Source: Streptomyces xantholiticus
GTDB taxonomy: Bacteria; Actinomycetota; Actinomycetes; Streptomycetales; Streptomycetaceae
DNA length: 64,000 bases
Reading direction: 5' to 3'
NCBI RefSeq assembly: GCF_014651015.1
Contig: NZ_BMWB01000008.1
Span: 62,001 to 126,000 of the forward strand
A program made the translations under genes and the position numbers. Shown piece by piece: positions 35,176 through 44,082 of this stretch (position 1 is its first letter; each line of letters opens with the position of its first letter). A model generated the notes under the pieces. The model ran no database searches. It was not told the DNA's origin and saw nothing but the letters and a program-made list of their open reading frames with translations.

Positions 35176-35203
35176 CGACCAACGACCAACGACCAACGAC
35201 CAA
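35176..35203. repeat. (CGACCAA)4 heptanucleotide repeat
   Basis: Four perfect 7-bp units at 35176-35182, 35183-35189, 35190-35196 and 35197-35203, in the noncoding stretch between two convergent genes. I see no frame or promoter that it would affect. Confidence 0.95.
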
Positions 35204-35264
35204 CGAAAGGTACGTCGGCGGCCGGGCCCGCGAACTTCTGCGGAAACGGCAGGAACGGCGGTAC

Positions 35265-35303
35265 GGACGGGCCCGCCGGTCGTCCCGACCGGCGGGCCCG
35301 TCC
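35265..35303 (-). terminator. 18-bp perfect-stem terminator of the purN-purH operon
   Basis: Arms 35265-35282 and 35286-35303 are perfectly complementary (GGACGGGCCCGCCGGTCG and its reverse complement) with a 3-nt loop. It starts 14 bp beyond the purH stop codon on the minus strand. This is among the strongest hairpins in the window. Confidence 0.9.
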
Positions 35304-35316
35304 GCGGGGCTCACGT

Positions 35317-36882
35317 TCAGTGGAAGAAGTGCCGCGTCCCCGTGAAGTACATCGTCACGCCGGCCTTATGAGCCGCCTCGACGACCAGCTCGTCACGGAC
35401 CGAGCCGCCCGGCTGGGCCACGGCCTTGACGCCGGCCTCGGCGAGGACCTCGAAGGCGTCGGGGAACGGGAAGAACGCGTCGGAGGCGGCGTACGAGCCG
35501 CGTGCGCGCTCCTCACCCGCCCGCTCGACCGCGAGCTTCGCGGAGTCGACCCGGTTGACCTGACCCATGCCGACGCCGACGGACGCACCGTCCTTGGCGA
35601 GCAGGATCGCGTTGGACTTGACCGCGCGGCAGGCCTTCCAGGCGAAGGCCAGCTCGGCGAGCTCGTCGGCGGACAGCGCGTCGCCGGTGGCGAGCGTCCA
35701 GTTCGCCGGGTCGTCGCCGTCGGCCTGGAGACGGTCGGCGACCTGGAGCAGCGCGCCGCCGTCGATGGGCTTGAGCTCGACCGGGTTCGCCGGGGCGCCC
35801 TCGGCGCGCAGCACGCGGATGTTCTTCTTCTTGGCCAGGACCTCGACCGCGCCGTCCTCGTAGCCGGGCGCCACAATCACCTCGGTGAAGATCTCGGCGA
35901 CCTGCTCGGCCATCGCGACGGACACAGGACGGTTGACGGCGATCACGCCGCCGAACGCGGACAGCGGGTCGCAGGCGTGCGCCTTGCGGTGCGCCTCTGC
36001 CACGTCGGCGCCGATCGCGAGGCCGCACGGGTTGGCGTGCTTGATGATCGCGACGCAGGGCTCGGAGTGGTCGTACGCGGCCCGGCGCGCGGCGTCGGTG
36101 TCCGTGTAGTTGTTGTACGACATCTCCTTGCCGTGCAGCTGCTCCGCCTGCGCGAGGCCGCCGCTGCCGGAGGTGTAGAGCGCCGCGGGCTGGTGCGGGT
36201 TCTCGCCGTAGCGCAGGACGTTCTCGCGCTCCCACGTGGCACCCAGGAAGTCGGGGAAGTCGCTCTCGTCGGCGGGCGCGTAGGAGGATGCGAACCAGGA
36301 GGCGACGGCCACGTCGTACGCGGCGGTGTGCTGGAACGCCTCCGCGGCGAGCCGCTTGCGGGCCGGGAGGTCGAAACCGCCCTCGCGGACGGCCGCGAGC
36401 ACGTCCGAGTAACGGCCGGGGCTGGTGACGACCGCCACCGACGGGTGGTTCTTGGCGGCGGCACGGACCATGGACGGGCCGCCGATGTCGATCTGCTCGA
36501 CGCACTCGTCGGGGCTCGCGCCCGAGGCGACGGTCTCCTTGAACGGGTACAGGTTCACGACCACCAGGTCGAACGGCTCCACGCCCAGTTCGGCGAGCTG
36601 CTCGCGGTGGGCGTCCAGGCGCAGGTCGGCGAGGATGCCGGCGTGCACGCGCGGGTGGAGCGTCTTGACGCGGCCGTCCAGGCATTCGGGGAAGCCGGTC
36701 AGTTCCTCGACCTTGGTCACGGGCACCCCGGCGGCGGCGATCTTCGAGGCGGTCGAGCCGGTGGACACGAGCTCGACGCCGGCCTCGTGCAGCCCGCGGG
36801 CAAGCTCCTCAAGACCCGTCTTGTCGTAGACGCTGACCAGTGCGCGACGGATGGGCTTGTTACCCGACTTATTCACCGACAT
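35317..36882 (-). CDS. purH: Bifunctional AICAR formyltransferase/IMP cyclohydrolase
   Basis: A 521-residue enzyme for the last two steps of IMP synthesis. The N-terminal MGS-like IMP cyclohydrolase domain (about 1-195) carries RRALVSVYDKTGLEEL, STGSTASKIAAAG and VKTLHPRVHAGIL. The C-terminal AICAR formyltransferase domain carries RYGENPHQPAALY, IIKHANPCGLA and SDAFFPFPD. The start MSVNKSG at 36882 overlaps the purN stop by 14 bp, so translation is coupled. The order purN-purH is typical of actinobacteria. I found no ZTP riboswitch in the operon leader. Confidence 0.97.
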   Translation of the reverse strand: MSVNKSGNKPIRRALVSVYDKTGLEELARGLHEAGVELVSTGSTASKIAAAGVPVTKVEELTGFPECLDGRVKTLHPRVHAGILADLRLDAHREQLAELGVEPFDLVVVNLYPFKETVASGASPDECVEQIDIGGPSMVRAAAKNHPSVAVVTSPGRYSDVLAAVREGGFDLPARKRLAAEAFQHTAAYDVAVASWFASSYAPADESDFPDFLGATWERENVLRYGENPHQPAALYTSGSGGLAQAEQLHGKEMSYNNYTDTDAARRAAYDHSEPCVAIIKHANPCGLAIGADVAEAHRKAHACDPLSAFGGVIAVNRPVSVAMAEQVAEIFTEVIVAPGYEDGAVEVLAKKKNIRVLRAEGAPANPVELKPIDGGALLQVADRLQADGDDPANWTLATGDALSADELAELAFAWKACRAVKSNAILLAKDGASVGVGMGQVNRVDSAKLAVERAGEERARGSYAASDAFFPFPDAFEVLAEAGVKAVAQPGGSVRDELVVEAAHKAGVTMYFTGTRHFFH

Positions 36883-37486
36883 GAACCTTTCGTCCCTCAA
36901 TGCGGTAGCCGTGCCGGGCGAGACGCCCCACGACCTCGACGAGCAGCGATCGCTCGACTTCCTTGATGCGCTCGTGGAGAGCGTCTTCGTCGTCCGTGTC
37001 CCGTACCTCGACCACGCCCTGGGCGATGATCGGGCCGGTGTCGACGCCGTCGTCGACGAAGTGGACGGTGCACCCGGTCACCTTCGCGCCGTAGGCGAGC
37101 GCGTCCCGCACTCCGTGGGCACCGGGGAAACTGGGCAGCAGCGCGGGGTGCGTGTTGACGGTGCGCCCGCCGAACCGTGCGAGGAATTCCTTCCCCACGA
37201 TCTTCATGAACCCGGCCGAGACCACGAGGTCCGGCTCGTACGCGGCGGTCGCCTCGGTCAGGGCCGCGTCCCACTCCTCGCGGGAGGCGAAGTCCTTCAC
37301 CCGGCAGACGAAGGTCGGCAGCCCGGCGCGCTCGGCACGCTCCAGACCGGCGATGTCGCCGCGGTCCGCACCGACGGCGACGACTTCCGCCCCGAATCCT
37401 TCGGGATCGTCGGCGATCGCGTCGAGCAGGGCCTGGAGGTTCGTTCCCGATCCGGAGACCAGGACGACGAGGCGGGCGGCAGCCAC
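36869..37486 (-). CDS. purN: Phosphoribosylglycinamide formyltransferase (GAR transformylase 1)
   Basis: A 205-residue enzyme transferring the formyl group of 10-formyl-THF to GAR in purine synthesis. It starts with LVVLVSGSGTNLQALLDA. Catalytic-region motifs are VVSAGFMKIVG, NTHPALLPSFPG (the family's Asn and His) and GCTVHFVDDGVDTGPII, which contains the conserved Asp. The start is the GTG at 37486; the frame is open upstream but lacks similarity. It overlaps purH. FolD, encoded 3 kb away, makes its cofactor. Confidence 0.96.
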   Translation of the reverse strand: MAAARLVVLVSGSGTNLQALLDAIADDPEGFGAEVVAVGADRGDIAGLERAERAGLPTFVCRVKDFASREEWDAALTEATAAYEPDLVVSAGFMKIVGKEFLARFGGRTVNTHPALLPSFPGAHGVRDALAYGAKVTGCTVHFVDDGVDTGPIIAQGVVEVRDTDDEDALHERIKEVERSLLVEVVGRLARHGYRIEGRKVHVGE

Positions 37487-37722
37487 GGAAGGGACTCTTT
37501 TCGCGTTACGGTGCGGCTTACGGTGCGACTTTGTGCGGTCGTACAAACGAGTCGCATCCCCTGATACGGGGAACTCTACGAAGAGGTCGACCGTCAGCAA
37601 CGATACCGGCACACAGGACGGCCCCCACGGGACGGGGGCGTGGCCGGACGGTAGCGTCTGGGGGCAGGGCCCGCGTCCAGACGGACCCGACCAGGGCATG
37701 ACGAGGGGAAGACGTTCACCAG

Positions 37723-38529
37723 ATGCCGGACCGACGCCGCCGTACGGACCTCCTGTTGCCGCGGGAGCGCCAGTCCACGGACGACAGCAACCCCTTCGCG
37801 CCGCCGCCGGAGGGCACGCCGGACCAGCCGTGGCAGCCGCGCCACCCCTCGTCGAACGACGCCCCGTCGTCGTCCGGCTCGTCCGGTTCCGACGGTTCGG
37901 ACTCCGGCTCCGGCCCGGCTTCCGGATCGGGGTCGAACCGGGGCAGCCAGTGGAGCAGCCGCCAGCCCGGCCGTTCCTCGGGCGGCGGCTTCGGCGGCCG
38001 GCCGGGCGCCGGCCAGAACGGGCCGGAGGGGAAGGGCGGCCCCGGTGGTTCCGGCGGCCCCGGTCTGCGCTGGGACCCGACGGACCCGGCGCAGCGCCGG
38101 GCGCGGTACGCCCTGCTGTCGGGCATGTGGGCCTTCTTCTTCGCGCTGTTCGACTTCCCCGAGATCGCCCTGCTGCTGGGCGCGCTCGCGCTGTACTGGA
38201 GCATCAGCTCCCTGCGCGCCAAGCCGCGCAGCCGGGTGACCGCCGACGCCCTGACCGGCGGCGGCACCCCGCCGAACGCCCCGCCTCCGTCGGCACCCGC
38301 CTCCGCGGCCGCGGCTGCCACCTCGAACCGGCCGCAGATCACGGCGGCCGTCAGCGGCCTGGTGATGGCGAGCATCGCGCTGGTGATCGTGGCTGCGTCG
38401 TTCACGGCGCAATTGGTCTACCGCGACTACTACACCTGTGTGAACGACGCGCTGACCAAGTCGGGACAGCTGACCTGCAACGAGAAGCTCCCCGAGCCGC
38501 TGCGTGGCGTGCTGGGCGTGAAGGAGTAG
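37723..38529 (+). CDS. Ser/Gly-rich membrane protein, function unknown
   Basis: A 268-residue protein. The first ~120 residues are disordered and rich in Ser, Gly and Pro. Then come two hydrophobic hairpin helices (ALLSGMWAFFFALFDFPEIALLLGALALYW, about 129-158), a Pro/Ala linker, a third helix (VMASIALVIVAASFTAQLV, about 213-231), and a short outside tail with two Cys (YYTCVNDAL, QLTCNEKLP) that may form a disulfide. I do not recognise a named family. It is divergent from purN and converges on the DUF6350 gene. Confidence 0.85.
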   Translation: MPDRRRRTDLLLPRERQSTDDSNPFAPPPEGTPDQPWQPRHPSSNDAPSSSGSSGSDGSDSGSGPASGSGSNRGSQWSSRQPGRSSGGGFGGRPGAGQNGPEGKGGPGGSGGPGLRWDPTDPAQRRARYALLSGMWAFFFALFDFPEIALLLGALALYWSISSLRAKPRSRVTADALTGGGTPPNAPPPSAPASAAAAATSNRPQITAAVSGLVMASIALVIVAASFTAQLVYRDYYTCVNDALTKSGQLTCNEKLPEPLRGVLGVKE

Positions 38530-38571
38530 AGGCCGCCCGGCCGTCCCGGGCCCACGCTCGCCACGGGCGGT

Positions 38572-40290
38572 TCATCGGGCCTCGTCGTCCACGGGCGGCT
38601 CGGGCTCCGACTCGAGCGTCTCCCCGGCGGCACCATCGGGTTCGGGCCGTGCCGCCGGGAACGCCGCCGCCGGCTCAGGTGCGGCCGGGTGCTCGGGCCC
38701 GGCCCCGGAATCCGGACCGGCCGCCGTCGCGCCGCGCGCCGGCACCGGCGGTGAGTCCGGGTCGCCGGAGGACTCCTTCAGTGCCGCCCACCGGTCCTCG
38801 TTCGGCGCCCGATCGGCCCAGGTGTCCTGCGGCAGGTAGTCGTAGAGCTCGGACTCGTCGTCGAGGAGGTCCGACGCGGGGTCGAGGTCCGCCTCCGAGG
38901 CCGCGCTCCGTTCGGCGGGTGCCTCGGGCACCGCGGGTTCGGCGACGGCCGCCCCCGCCGACCCGTCGGCGGCCTGGGCGGAGTGACGGCCCAGCAGCCT
39001 TGGCCACCACCCTTGCGCCGGTGTCCGCAGCCGCCACGCCCGCAGCACCAACGCCAGCGGGATGCTCAGGCCGGCCGTCCAGGCCAGTGCCGCAAGGCCG
39101 ACCAGCCACCACACGGGCCCGAACGCCGCGAGTCTGCCGGTGCCGAGCGGGCCGCCGGACGCCGCGGCGAGCAGCGCCGTCAGTCCCGCACAGCCGACCG
39201 CGCCGAGCAGCGCCGCGCGGGCGGTGTCGCCGGGCCGCCAGGCCGTCTCGCGCTCCCCGTACCGAGGTGCCGCCGCTCCCACCGTGAACCAGGCCAGCAC
39301 CGCAGCCGCGACGACCGGCACCGCGACTGCCGCCCAGTGCAGAGGTGTACCCGGCCCCTGGTCCGGCACGGCCGCGAGCAGGGGGAAGTCGGGAAGGGCG
39401 GGCGTACCGGTCAGGGCGAGCGGCGTGGCCGTGGCGCCCGTGCCGACGGCGAAGCCCGGCCCCAGCCCGTAGCACGCGCCCCAGACCGCCGCGTTGGGCA
39501 CCAGCGCCAGGACCAGCAGGGCGATCGCCGTCCGGCCCGACCACTCCCCCGACAGGTTCATGAACGACTCCTGCGCCGCCCGCCCGTGCCAGACCGTCGA
39601 GGCCACGACGAGCACCGCACCGCCGACGAGCAGCGCGAGCGCGCCGGCGGCCGCGGATCGCAGCGCGGCGGACATCCGGCTGCGGGCCAGGGCCACCCGC
39701 AGTCGCTGCGGCACCCAGGACGGCAGTGGGCCGAGCGGCAGTCCGTTCGCGGTCCAGGCCCCGGAGGCCGCCGCGAGCAGCGTCAGGAGCGGCAGATGGA
39801 CCAGCGCGCTCAGGGGGTCCGCGGCGAACGAGCCGCCTGCGACGTAGAGCACGACCGGCGCCCCGACCATCACATATCCGCAGGCCACCATGATCGGCGC
39901 GCTCCACGCGGACGGTCGCGGCCTGCCCGGGTCCGGTTCCAGTGCGTCGCGCGCCGCCCGGTGCGCCAGCCAGACCGGCAGCGCGACCAGTAACAGCGGC
40001 GCGACCCCCATGGGTGCGGGAGCCCCGGAGAGGGTGTCCGCCCGTACGAGTTCGGTGCCGTGGGCGAGCAACCACAGCGCCGCCGCCACATGCAGCGCGT
40101 CACCGGGGTCGCTGTCGGGGAAGGGCGAACTGATCCACATCACCGTCACGAACACGGCGATCAGACCGAGTCCGAGTCCGGCCGCCGTCGCGCCGCGCAC
40201 GAACGAGGCGACCAGCGCGACCGATGTGCCGCCCTGCACGGCGACCGGGGCTTGCGGCATCGACGGGCTCTGTTCGGTCACTTGGGTCAC
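38572..40290 (-). CDS. DUF6350 family polytopic membrane protein
   Basis: A 572-residue membrane protein with about 10-11 hydrophobic helices between residues 20 and 430. A ~130-residue acidic tail follows, containing DLDPASDLLDDESELYDYLP and many Pro and Glu. DUF6350 (called cell division protein PerM in some databases) is an actinobacterial family without experimental function that I know of. It lies near purN-purH and sucC-sucD in streptomycetes. It is divergent from the HTH-sigma-like gene at 40407, with about 115 bp between starts. Confidence 0.85.
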   Translation of the reverse strand: MTQVTEQSPSMPQAPVAVQGGTSVALVASFVRGATAAGLGLGLIAVFVTVMWISSPFPDSDPGDALHVAAALWLLAHGTELVRADTLSGAPAPMGVAPLLLVALPVWLAHRAARDALEPDPGRPRPSAWSAPIMVACGYVMVGAPVVLYVAGGSFAADPLSALVHLPLLTLLAAASGAWTANGLPLGPLPSWVPQRLRVALARSRMSAALRSAAAGALALLVGGAVLVVASTVWHGRAAQESFMNLSGEWSGRTAIALLVLALVPNAAVWGACYGLGPGFAVGTGATATPLALTGTPALPDFPLLAAVPDQGPGTPLHWAAVAVPVVAAAVLAWFTVGAAAPRYGERETAWRPGDTARAALLGAVGCAGLTALLAAASGGPLGTGRLAAFGPVWWLVGLAALAWTAGLSIPLALVLRAWRLRTPAQGWWPRLLGRHSAQAADGSAGAAVAEPAVPEAPAERSAASEADLDPASDLLDDESELYDYLPQDTWADRAPNEDRWAALKESSGDPDSPPVPARGATAAGPDSGAGPEHPAAPEPAAAFPAARPEPDGAAGETLESEPEPPVDDEAR

Positions 40291-40406
40291 GCGGCCATGC
40301 TGCCAACGACACGCGCTTTATCCATGCAACAGGCCAATGACCGATGTGTCGCTCAAGATACGCTTATGTGCTTTTTCGTCGAGTACTGTGCCGCTGGGGG
40401 CCCTTC

Positions 40407-41615
40407 ATGACCAAGAGCACCGCCCGCTCCGCCTCCGGCACCCCGCTGCCGCCGCCGAAGGAACGGCGCAGCCTGCGGGAGGCCAGGTCGATCTCCGAGG
40501 ACGCCGTCGCGGCAGCCATCGGCGTCACACGGGCGACGGTCCGCTCCTGGGAGGCCGGGCGTTCGACCCCCAGGGGGCGCAAGCGCGAGGCGTACGCCCG
40601 GATGCTCGCGTCGTCCGGTGCGCCGGACGAGAAGGCGCCCGGGACCCCGACACCCACGCCGTCGCCCACGCCCGCAGTCCCCGCCGGGCAACTGCCGCCG
40701 GACTCCGGGCCCCTCATCGCCCCGGTTCCACCACCGGACTCCCGAGCCCTCACCGCGCCGGTTCCACCACCGGAGCCCGCCCCCGCTCCCGTGGCCCCGA
40801 TCCGGCCCGCGCTCAGCCCGGAGGAGGCCTTCGACGTGCTGTACGCGGGTGCCGCCCCGGGCCTCGTGGGCCAGACGTATCTGCTCACCGGCCGTCGCCT
40901 GCTCTCCCTCGAGTCGGTGGAGCGCGCGTTCCACCACGCCTGGCAGCGCTGGCCGGAGGTCGCCGTGGACCGGGACCCGGCAGGCTGGGTCCGGGCCGTC
41001 GCGCACGAGTACGCCATGTCCCCGTGGAACCGGCTGCGATCCGTCCACCGGTACCCCGACGAGCTGCCCGCGGAAGACCCCCGCCGCGGGCTGCTCGAAG
41101 CGCTGCAGGAGCTTCCCCCGGCCTGCCGTCGCGCCCTGCTGCTCCACGACGGCCTGGGCCTCGGCCTGCCGGATACCGCGGCGGAGACGGAGGCCAGCAC
41201 CCCGGCCACCGTGAACCGCCTCGTGCACGCGCGCGCGGCCCTCGCCGAACGGCTCCCCGAACTGGCGGACGCGCGCGTGCTGCGGGACCGGTTGCGGGCA
41301 CTGGTCGGCGTGGGTCCCGGGCCGTTCACGACCCCATCTGCGAGGACTGTGCGCAGGGGCTGCGAGCGCCGGACGAAAACATGGACGCTCATCGTCGCCT
41401 CTGCGATCACGCTGCTCACCGCGGCGACAGTCTTCACACTGGTCACCGCCCCGCGGCAGTACGAACCGCCGCTGCCTGCGGCCCGGCAGATCGAAGGCGT
41501 GCCCGCCCCGCAGCACGGCCCGCACGCGCTGACGGCCGAGGACAAACGGCTGCTGGGCAAGCTGCGCGCCGAGCCGGCCGGCGGCCCTGCGCGCCTGGTA
41601 CCGCTGCTGCACTGA
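40407..41615 (+). CDS. HTH domain fused to a sigma-70-like domain with a C-terminal membrane anchor
   Basis: A 402-residue protein from the ATG at 40407. Residues ~20-65 form an XRE-like HTH (REARSISEDAVAAAIGVT, TVRSWEAGRSTPRG). A Pro-rich linker of ~65 residues includes a direct repeat (APVPPPDS/APVPPPE). Next is an ECF-sigma-like module: region-2-like FDVLYAGAAPGLVGQTYLLT to RAFHHAWQRWP, then region-4-like LLEALQELPPACRRALLL and STPATVNRLVHARAALAERL. A membrane helix lies at about 326-348 (TLIVASAITLLTAATVFTLV), with a short outside tail. Two DNA-binding modules tethered to the membrane suggest a signal-responsive regulator, possibly released by proteolysis. It converges on sucD. Confidence 0.82.
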   Translation: MTKSTARSASGTPLPPPKERRSLREARSISEDAVAAAIGVTRATVRSWEAGRSTPRGRKREAYARMLASSGAPDEKAPGTPTPTPSPTPAVPAGQLPPDSGPLIAPVPPPDSRALTAPVPPPEPAPAPVAPIRPALSPEEAFDVLYAGAAPGLVGQTYLLTGRRLLSLESVERAFHHAWQRWPEVAVDRDPAGWVRAVAHEYAMSPWNRLRSVHRYPDELPAEDPRRGLLEALQELPPACRRALLLHDGLGLGLPDTAAETEASTPATVNRLVHARAALAERLPELADARVLRDRLRALVGVGPGPFTTPSARTVRRGCERRTKTWTLIVASAITLLTAATVFTLVTAPRQYEPPLPAARQIEGVPAPQHGPHALTAEDKRLLGKLRAEPAGGPARLVPLLH

Positions 41616-41634
41616 GCGGCCGCGCCGACACGCG

Positions 41635-41671
41635 TGTGGGCCCGCCCCCTCGCCCGGGGAGCGGGCCCACA
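41635..41671. terminator. Bidirectional terminator between the HTH-sigma gene and sucD
   Basis: TGTGGGCCCGC (41635-41645) pairs with GCGGGCCCACA (41661-41671). An inner CCCC/GGGG pairing extends the stem around a short loop. It lies midway between two convergent stop codons (41615 and 41688) and probably serves both. Confidence 0.85.
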
Positions 41672-41687
41672 TACGTACAGCGGAAGG

Positions 41688-42572
41688 TCAGCCGGCGAGA
41701 ATGGCGCGCGCCAGCTTGGCCGTCTCGGTCGGCGTCTTGCCGACCTTGACGCCCGCGGCCTCGAGGGCCTCCTTCTTCGCCTGGGCGGTGCCGGAGGAGC
41801 CGGAGACGATGGCGCCGGCGTGGCCCATGGTCTTGCCCTCGGGCGCGGTGAAGCCCGCGACGTAGCCGACGACCGGCTTGGTGACGTTGGCCTTGATGAA
41901 GTCGGCCGCACGCTCCTCGGCGTCGCCGCCGATCTCACCGATCATGACGATCAGGTCCGTCTCGGGGTCGGCCTCGAACGCGGCGAGCGCGTCGATGTGC
42001 GTCGTACCGATGACGGGGTCGCCACCGATGCCGACGGCCGAGGAGAAGCCGATGTCACGGAGCTCGTACATCATCTGGTAGGTCAGCGTGCCGGACTTCG
42101 ACACGAGACCGATGCGGCCGGGCTTGGTGATGTCGCCCGGGATGATGCCGGCGTTGGACTGGCCCGGCGTGATGAGACCGGGGCAGTTCGGGCCGATGAT
42201 GCGGGTCTTGTTGCCCTTGGACTTCGCGTACGCCCAGAAGGCGGCGGAGTCGTGCACCGCGATGCCCTCGGTGATGACGACGGCCAGCGGGATCTCGGCG
42301 TCGATGGCCTCGACGACGGCGGCCTTGGCGAAGGCCGGCGGGACGAAGAGGACGGAGACGTTCGCGCCCGTCTTCTCGATCGCCTCGGCGACGGTGCCGA
42401 AGACCGGTACGTCGGTGCCGTCGAAGTCGACGGACGTGCCGGCCTTGCGCGGGTTCACGCCGCCGACGATGTTGGTGCCGTCACCCAGCATGAGCTTGGT
42501 GTGCTTCATGCCCGTGGCACCGGTCATGCCCTGGACGATGACCTTGCTGTCCTTGTTCAGGAAGATAGCCAT
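41688..42572 (-). CDS. sucD: Succinate--CoA ligase (ADP-forming), alpha subunit
   Basis: A 294-residue alpha subunit of succinyl-CoA synthetase, making ATP (or GTP) from succinyl-CoA in the TCA cycle. Features are the CoA-binding VIVQGMTGATGMKHTKLML, GIAVHD, IIGPNCPGLITPGQ, and the phosphorylated His in KTMGHAGAIVSG (about residue 248). The length is normal. It follows sucC by 21 bp and is translated from the same message. The operon ends at the bidirectional terminator at 41635-41671. Confidence 0.98.
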   Translation of the reverse strand: MAIFLNKDSKVIVQGMTGATGMKHTKLMLGDGTNIVGGVNPRKAGTSVDFDGTDVPVFGTVAEAIEKTGANVSVLFVPPAFAKAAVVEAIDAEIPLAVVITEGIAVHDSAAFWAYAKSKGNKTRIIGPNCPGLITPGQSNAGIIPGDITKPGRIGLVSKSGTLTYQMMYELRDIGFSSAVGIGGDPVIGTTHIDALAAFEADPETDLIVMIGEIGGDAEERAADFIKANVTKPVVGYVAGFTAPEGKTMGHAGAIVSGSSGTAQAKKEALEAAGVKVGKTPTETAKLARAILAG

Positions 42573-42593
42573 GGTTCTACAGTCCCTCTTCCC

Positions 42594-43775
42594 TTACTTG
42601 GCCGCAGCAGCGAGCTCGGCGGCCTTGTCGGCCGCGCCGTCCATGGTGTCCACGCGCTGGACCAGCGGGTGGTTGGCGTCGGAGAGGATCTTGCGACCCA
42701 GCTCCGCGTTGTTGCCGTCGAGGCGCACGACCAGCGGCTTGGTGACCTCCTCGCCCTTGGAGGCCAGGAGCTCCAGCGCCTGGACGATGCCGTTGGCGAC
42801 CTCGTCACAGGCGGTGATGCCACCGAAGACGTTGACGAACACGGACTTGACGTCCGGGTCGCCGAGGATGATCTCGAGGCCGTTCGCCATGACCTCGGCG
42901 GAGGCGCCGCCGCCGATGTCGAGGAAGTTGGCGGGCTTCACGTTGCCGTGCGCCTCACCGGCGTAGGCGACGACGTCGAGGGTCGACATGACCAGACCCG
43001 CGCCGTTGCCGATGATGCCGACCTCGCCGTCGAGCTTGACGTAGTTGAGGTTCTTGGCCTTGGCGGCAGCCTCGAGCGGGTTGGCTGCGGCCTTGTCCTC
43101 GAGGGCCTCGTGCTCCGGCTGGCGGAAGTCGGCGTTCTCGTCGAGGGACACCTTGCCGTCGAGGGCGATGACCTCACCGCTCGCGACCTTGGCCAGCGGG
43201 TTGACCTCGACGAGGAGCGCGTCCTCGGCGATGAAGGTCTTCCACAGGGTCACCAGCACCTCGGCGACCTTCTCTGCGACCTCGGCCGGGAACTGGGCCT
43301 GGGCGACGATCTCGCGCGCCTTCTCGATGGAGACGCCCTCGTTGGCGTCGACCGGTACCTTCGCCAGCTTCTCGGGGGTCGTCGCGGCGACCTCCTCGAT
43401 GTCCATGCCGCCGGCGACGGAGGCCATGGCCAGGAAGGTGCGGTTGGTGCGGTCGAGGAGGTACGAGACGTAGTACTCCTCGGCGATCTCCGGAGCGGTC
43501 TCCGCGATCATCACCTTGTGGACCGTGTGGCCCTTGATGTCCATCCCGAGGATGTCCGTCGCACGGGCGACGGCCTCGTCCGGGGTGGCGGCCAGCTTCA
43601 CACCGCCGGCCTTGCCGCGGCCGCCGACCTTCACCTGCGCCTTGACGACCGACTTGCCGCCCAGCCGCTCGGTGGCTTCGCGCGCCGCCTCAGGCGTGTC
43701 GATGACTTCACCGGCCAGCACCGGTACACCGTGCTTGGCGAAGAGGTCCCTCGCCTGGTACTCGAACAGGTCCAC
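42594..43775 (-). CDS. sucC: Succinate--CoA ligase (ADP-forming), beta subunit
   Basis: A 393-residue beta subunit with an ATP-grasp N-terminal domain (MDLFEYQARDLFAKHGVP, VKAQVKVGGRGKAGGVK) and a C-terminal ligase/flavodoxin-like domain (GIIGNGAGLVMSTLD, GGGASAEVMANGLE, NVFGGITACDEVANG). It starts with GTG at 43775, preceded by AAAAGGGACGG. About 310 bp of noncoding sequence lies upstream (43776-44082). It contains the sucC promoter region and, around 43936-43955, a short imperfect inverted repeat (ATCACACCTACGTGGTGAT). No other gene is visible there. Confidence 0.98.
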   Translation of the reverse strand: MDLFEYQARDLFAKHGVPVLAGEVIDTPEAAREATERLGGKSVVKAQVKVGGRGKAGGVKLAATPDEAVARATDILGMDIKGHTVHKVMIAETAPEIAEEYYVSYLLDRTNRTFLAMASVAGGMDIEEVAATTPEKLAKVPVDANEGVSIEKAREIVAQAQFPAEVAEKVAEVLVTLWKTFIAEDALLVEVNPLAKVASGEVIALDGKVSLDENADFRQPEHEALEDKAAANPLEAAAKAKNLNYVKLDGEVGIIGNGAGLVMSTLDVVAYAGEAHGNVKPANFLDIGGGASAEVMANGLEIILGDPDVKSVFVNVFGGITACDEVANGIVQALELLASKGEEVTKPLVVRLDGNNAELGRKILSDANHPLVQRVDTMDGAADKAAELAAAAK

Positions 43776-44082
43776 GCGCGTCCGTCCCTTTTCTGAAGAT
43801 CGCGGTTCGTTGTCTGCGTGGGCGTGCCGCGAAGGGCAACGTGACTGCTCTTGTCACAAGGGAGGCACACACGGTGTCCGTGGGCGCGGCATGTCCGCCT
43901 GGCAGGTTATCCCCGCCGGACCTGCGCCCCTAAATCGCAGATCACACCTACGTGGTGATTACAGTCACAGAGGCCACCCCGGCCGGACGGCCGGTCCAGG
44001 GCCGGCGCGGCCTGGGATGCCGAGGCGGCCGGAACGCCCCTCCGGACGACGGGGACGTCCCGGCCGCGTGCTGGTTGCCTGG

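Noticed and set aside
37487..37722. A ZTP or purine riboswitch in the purN-purH leader
   Set aside because: None of the conserved aptamer blocks is found in the minus-strand sequence.
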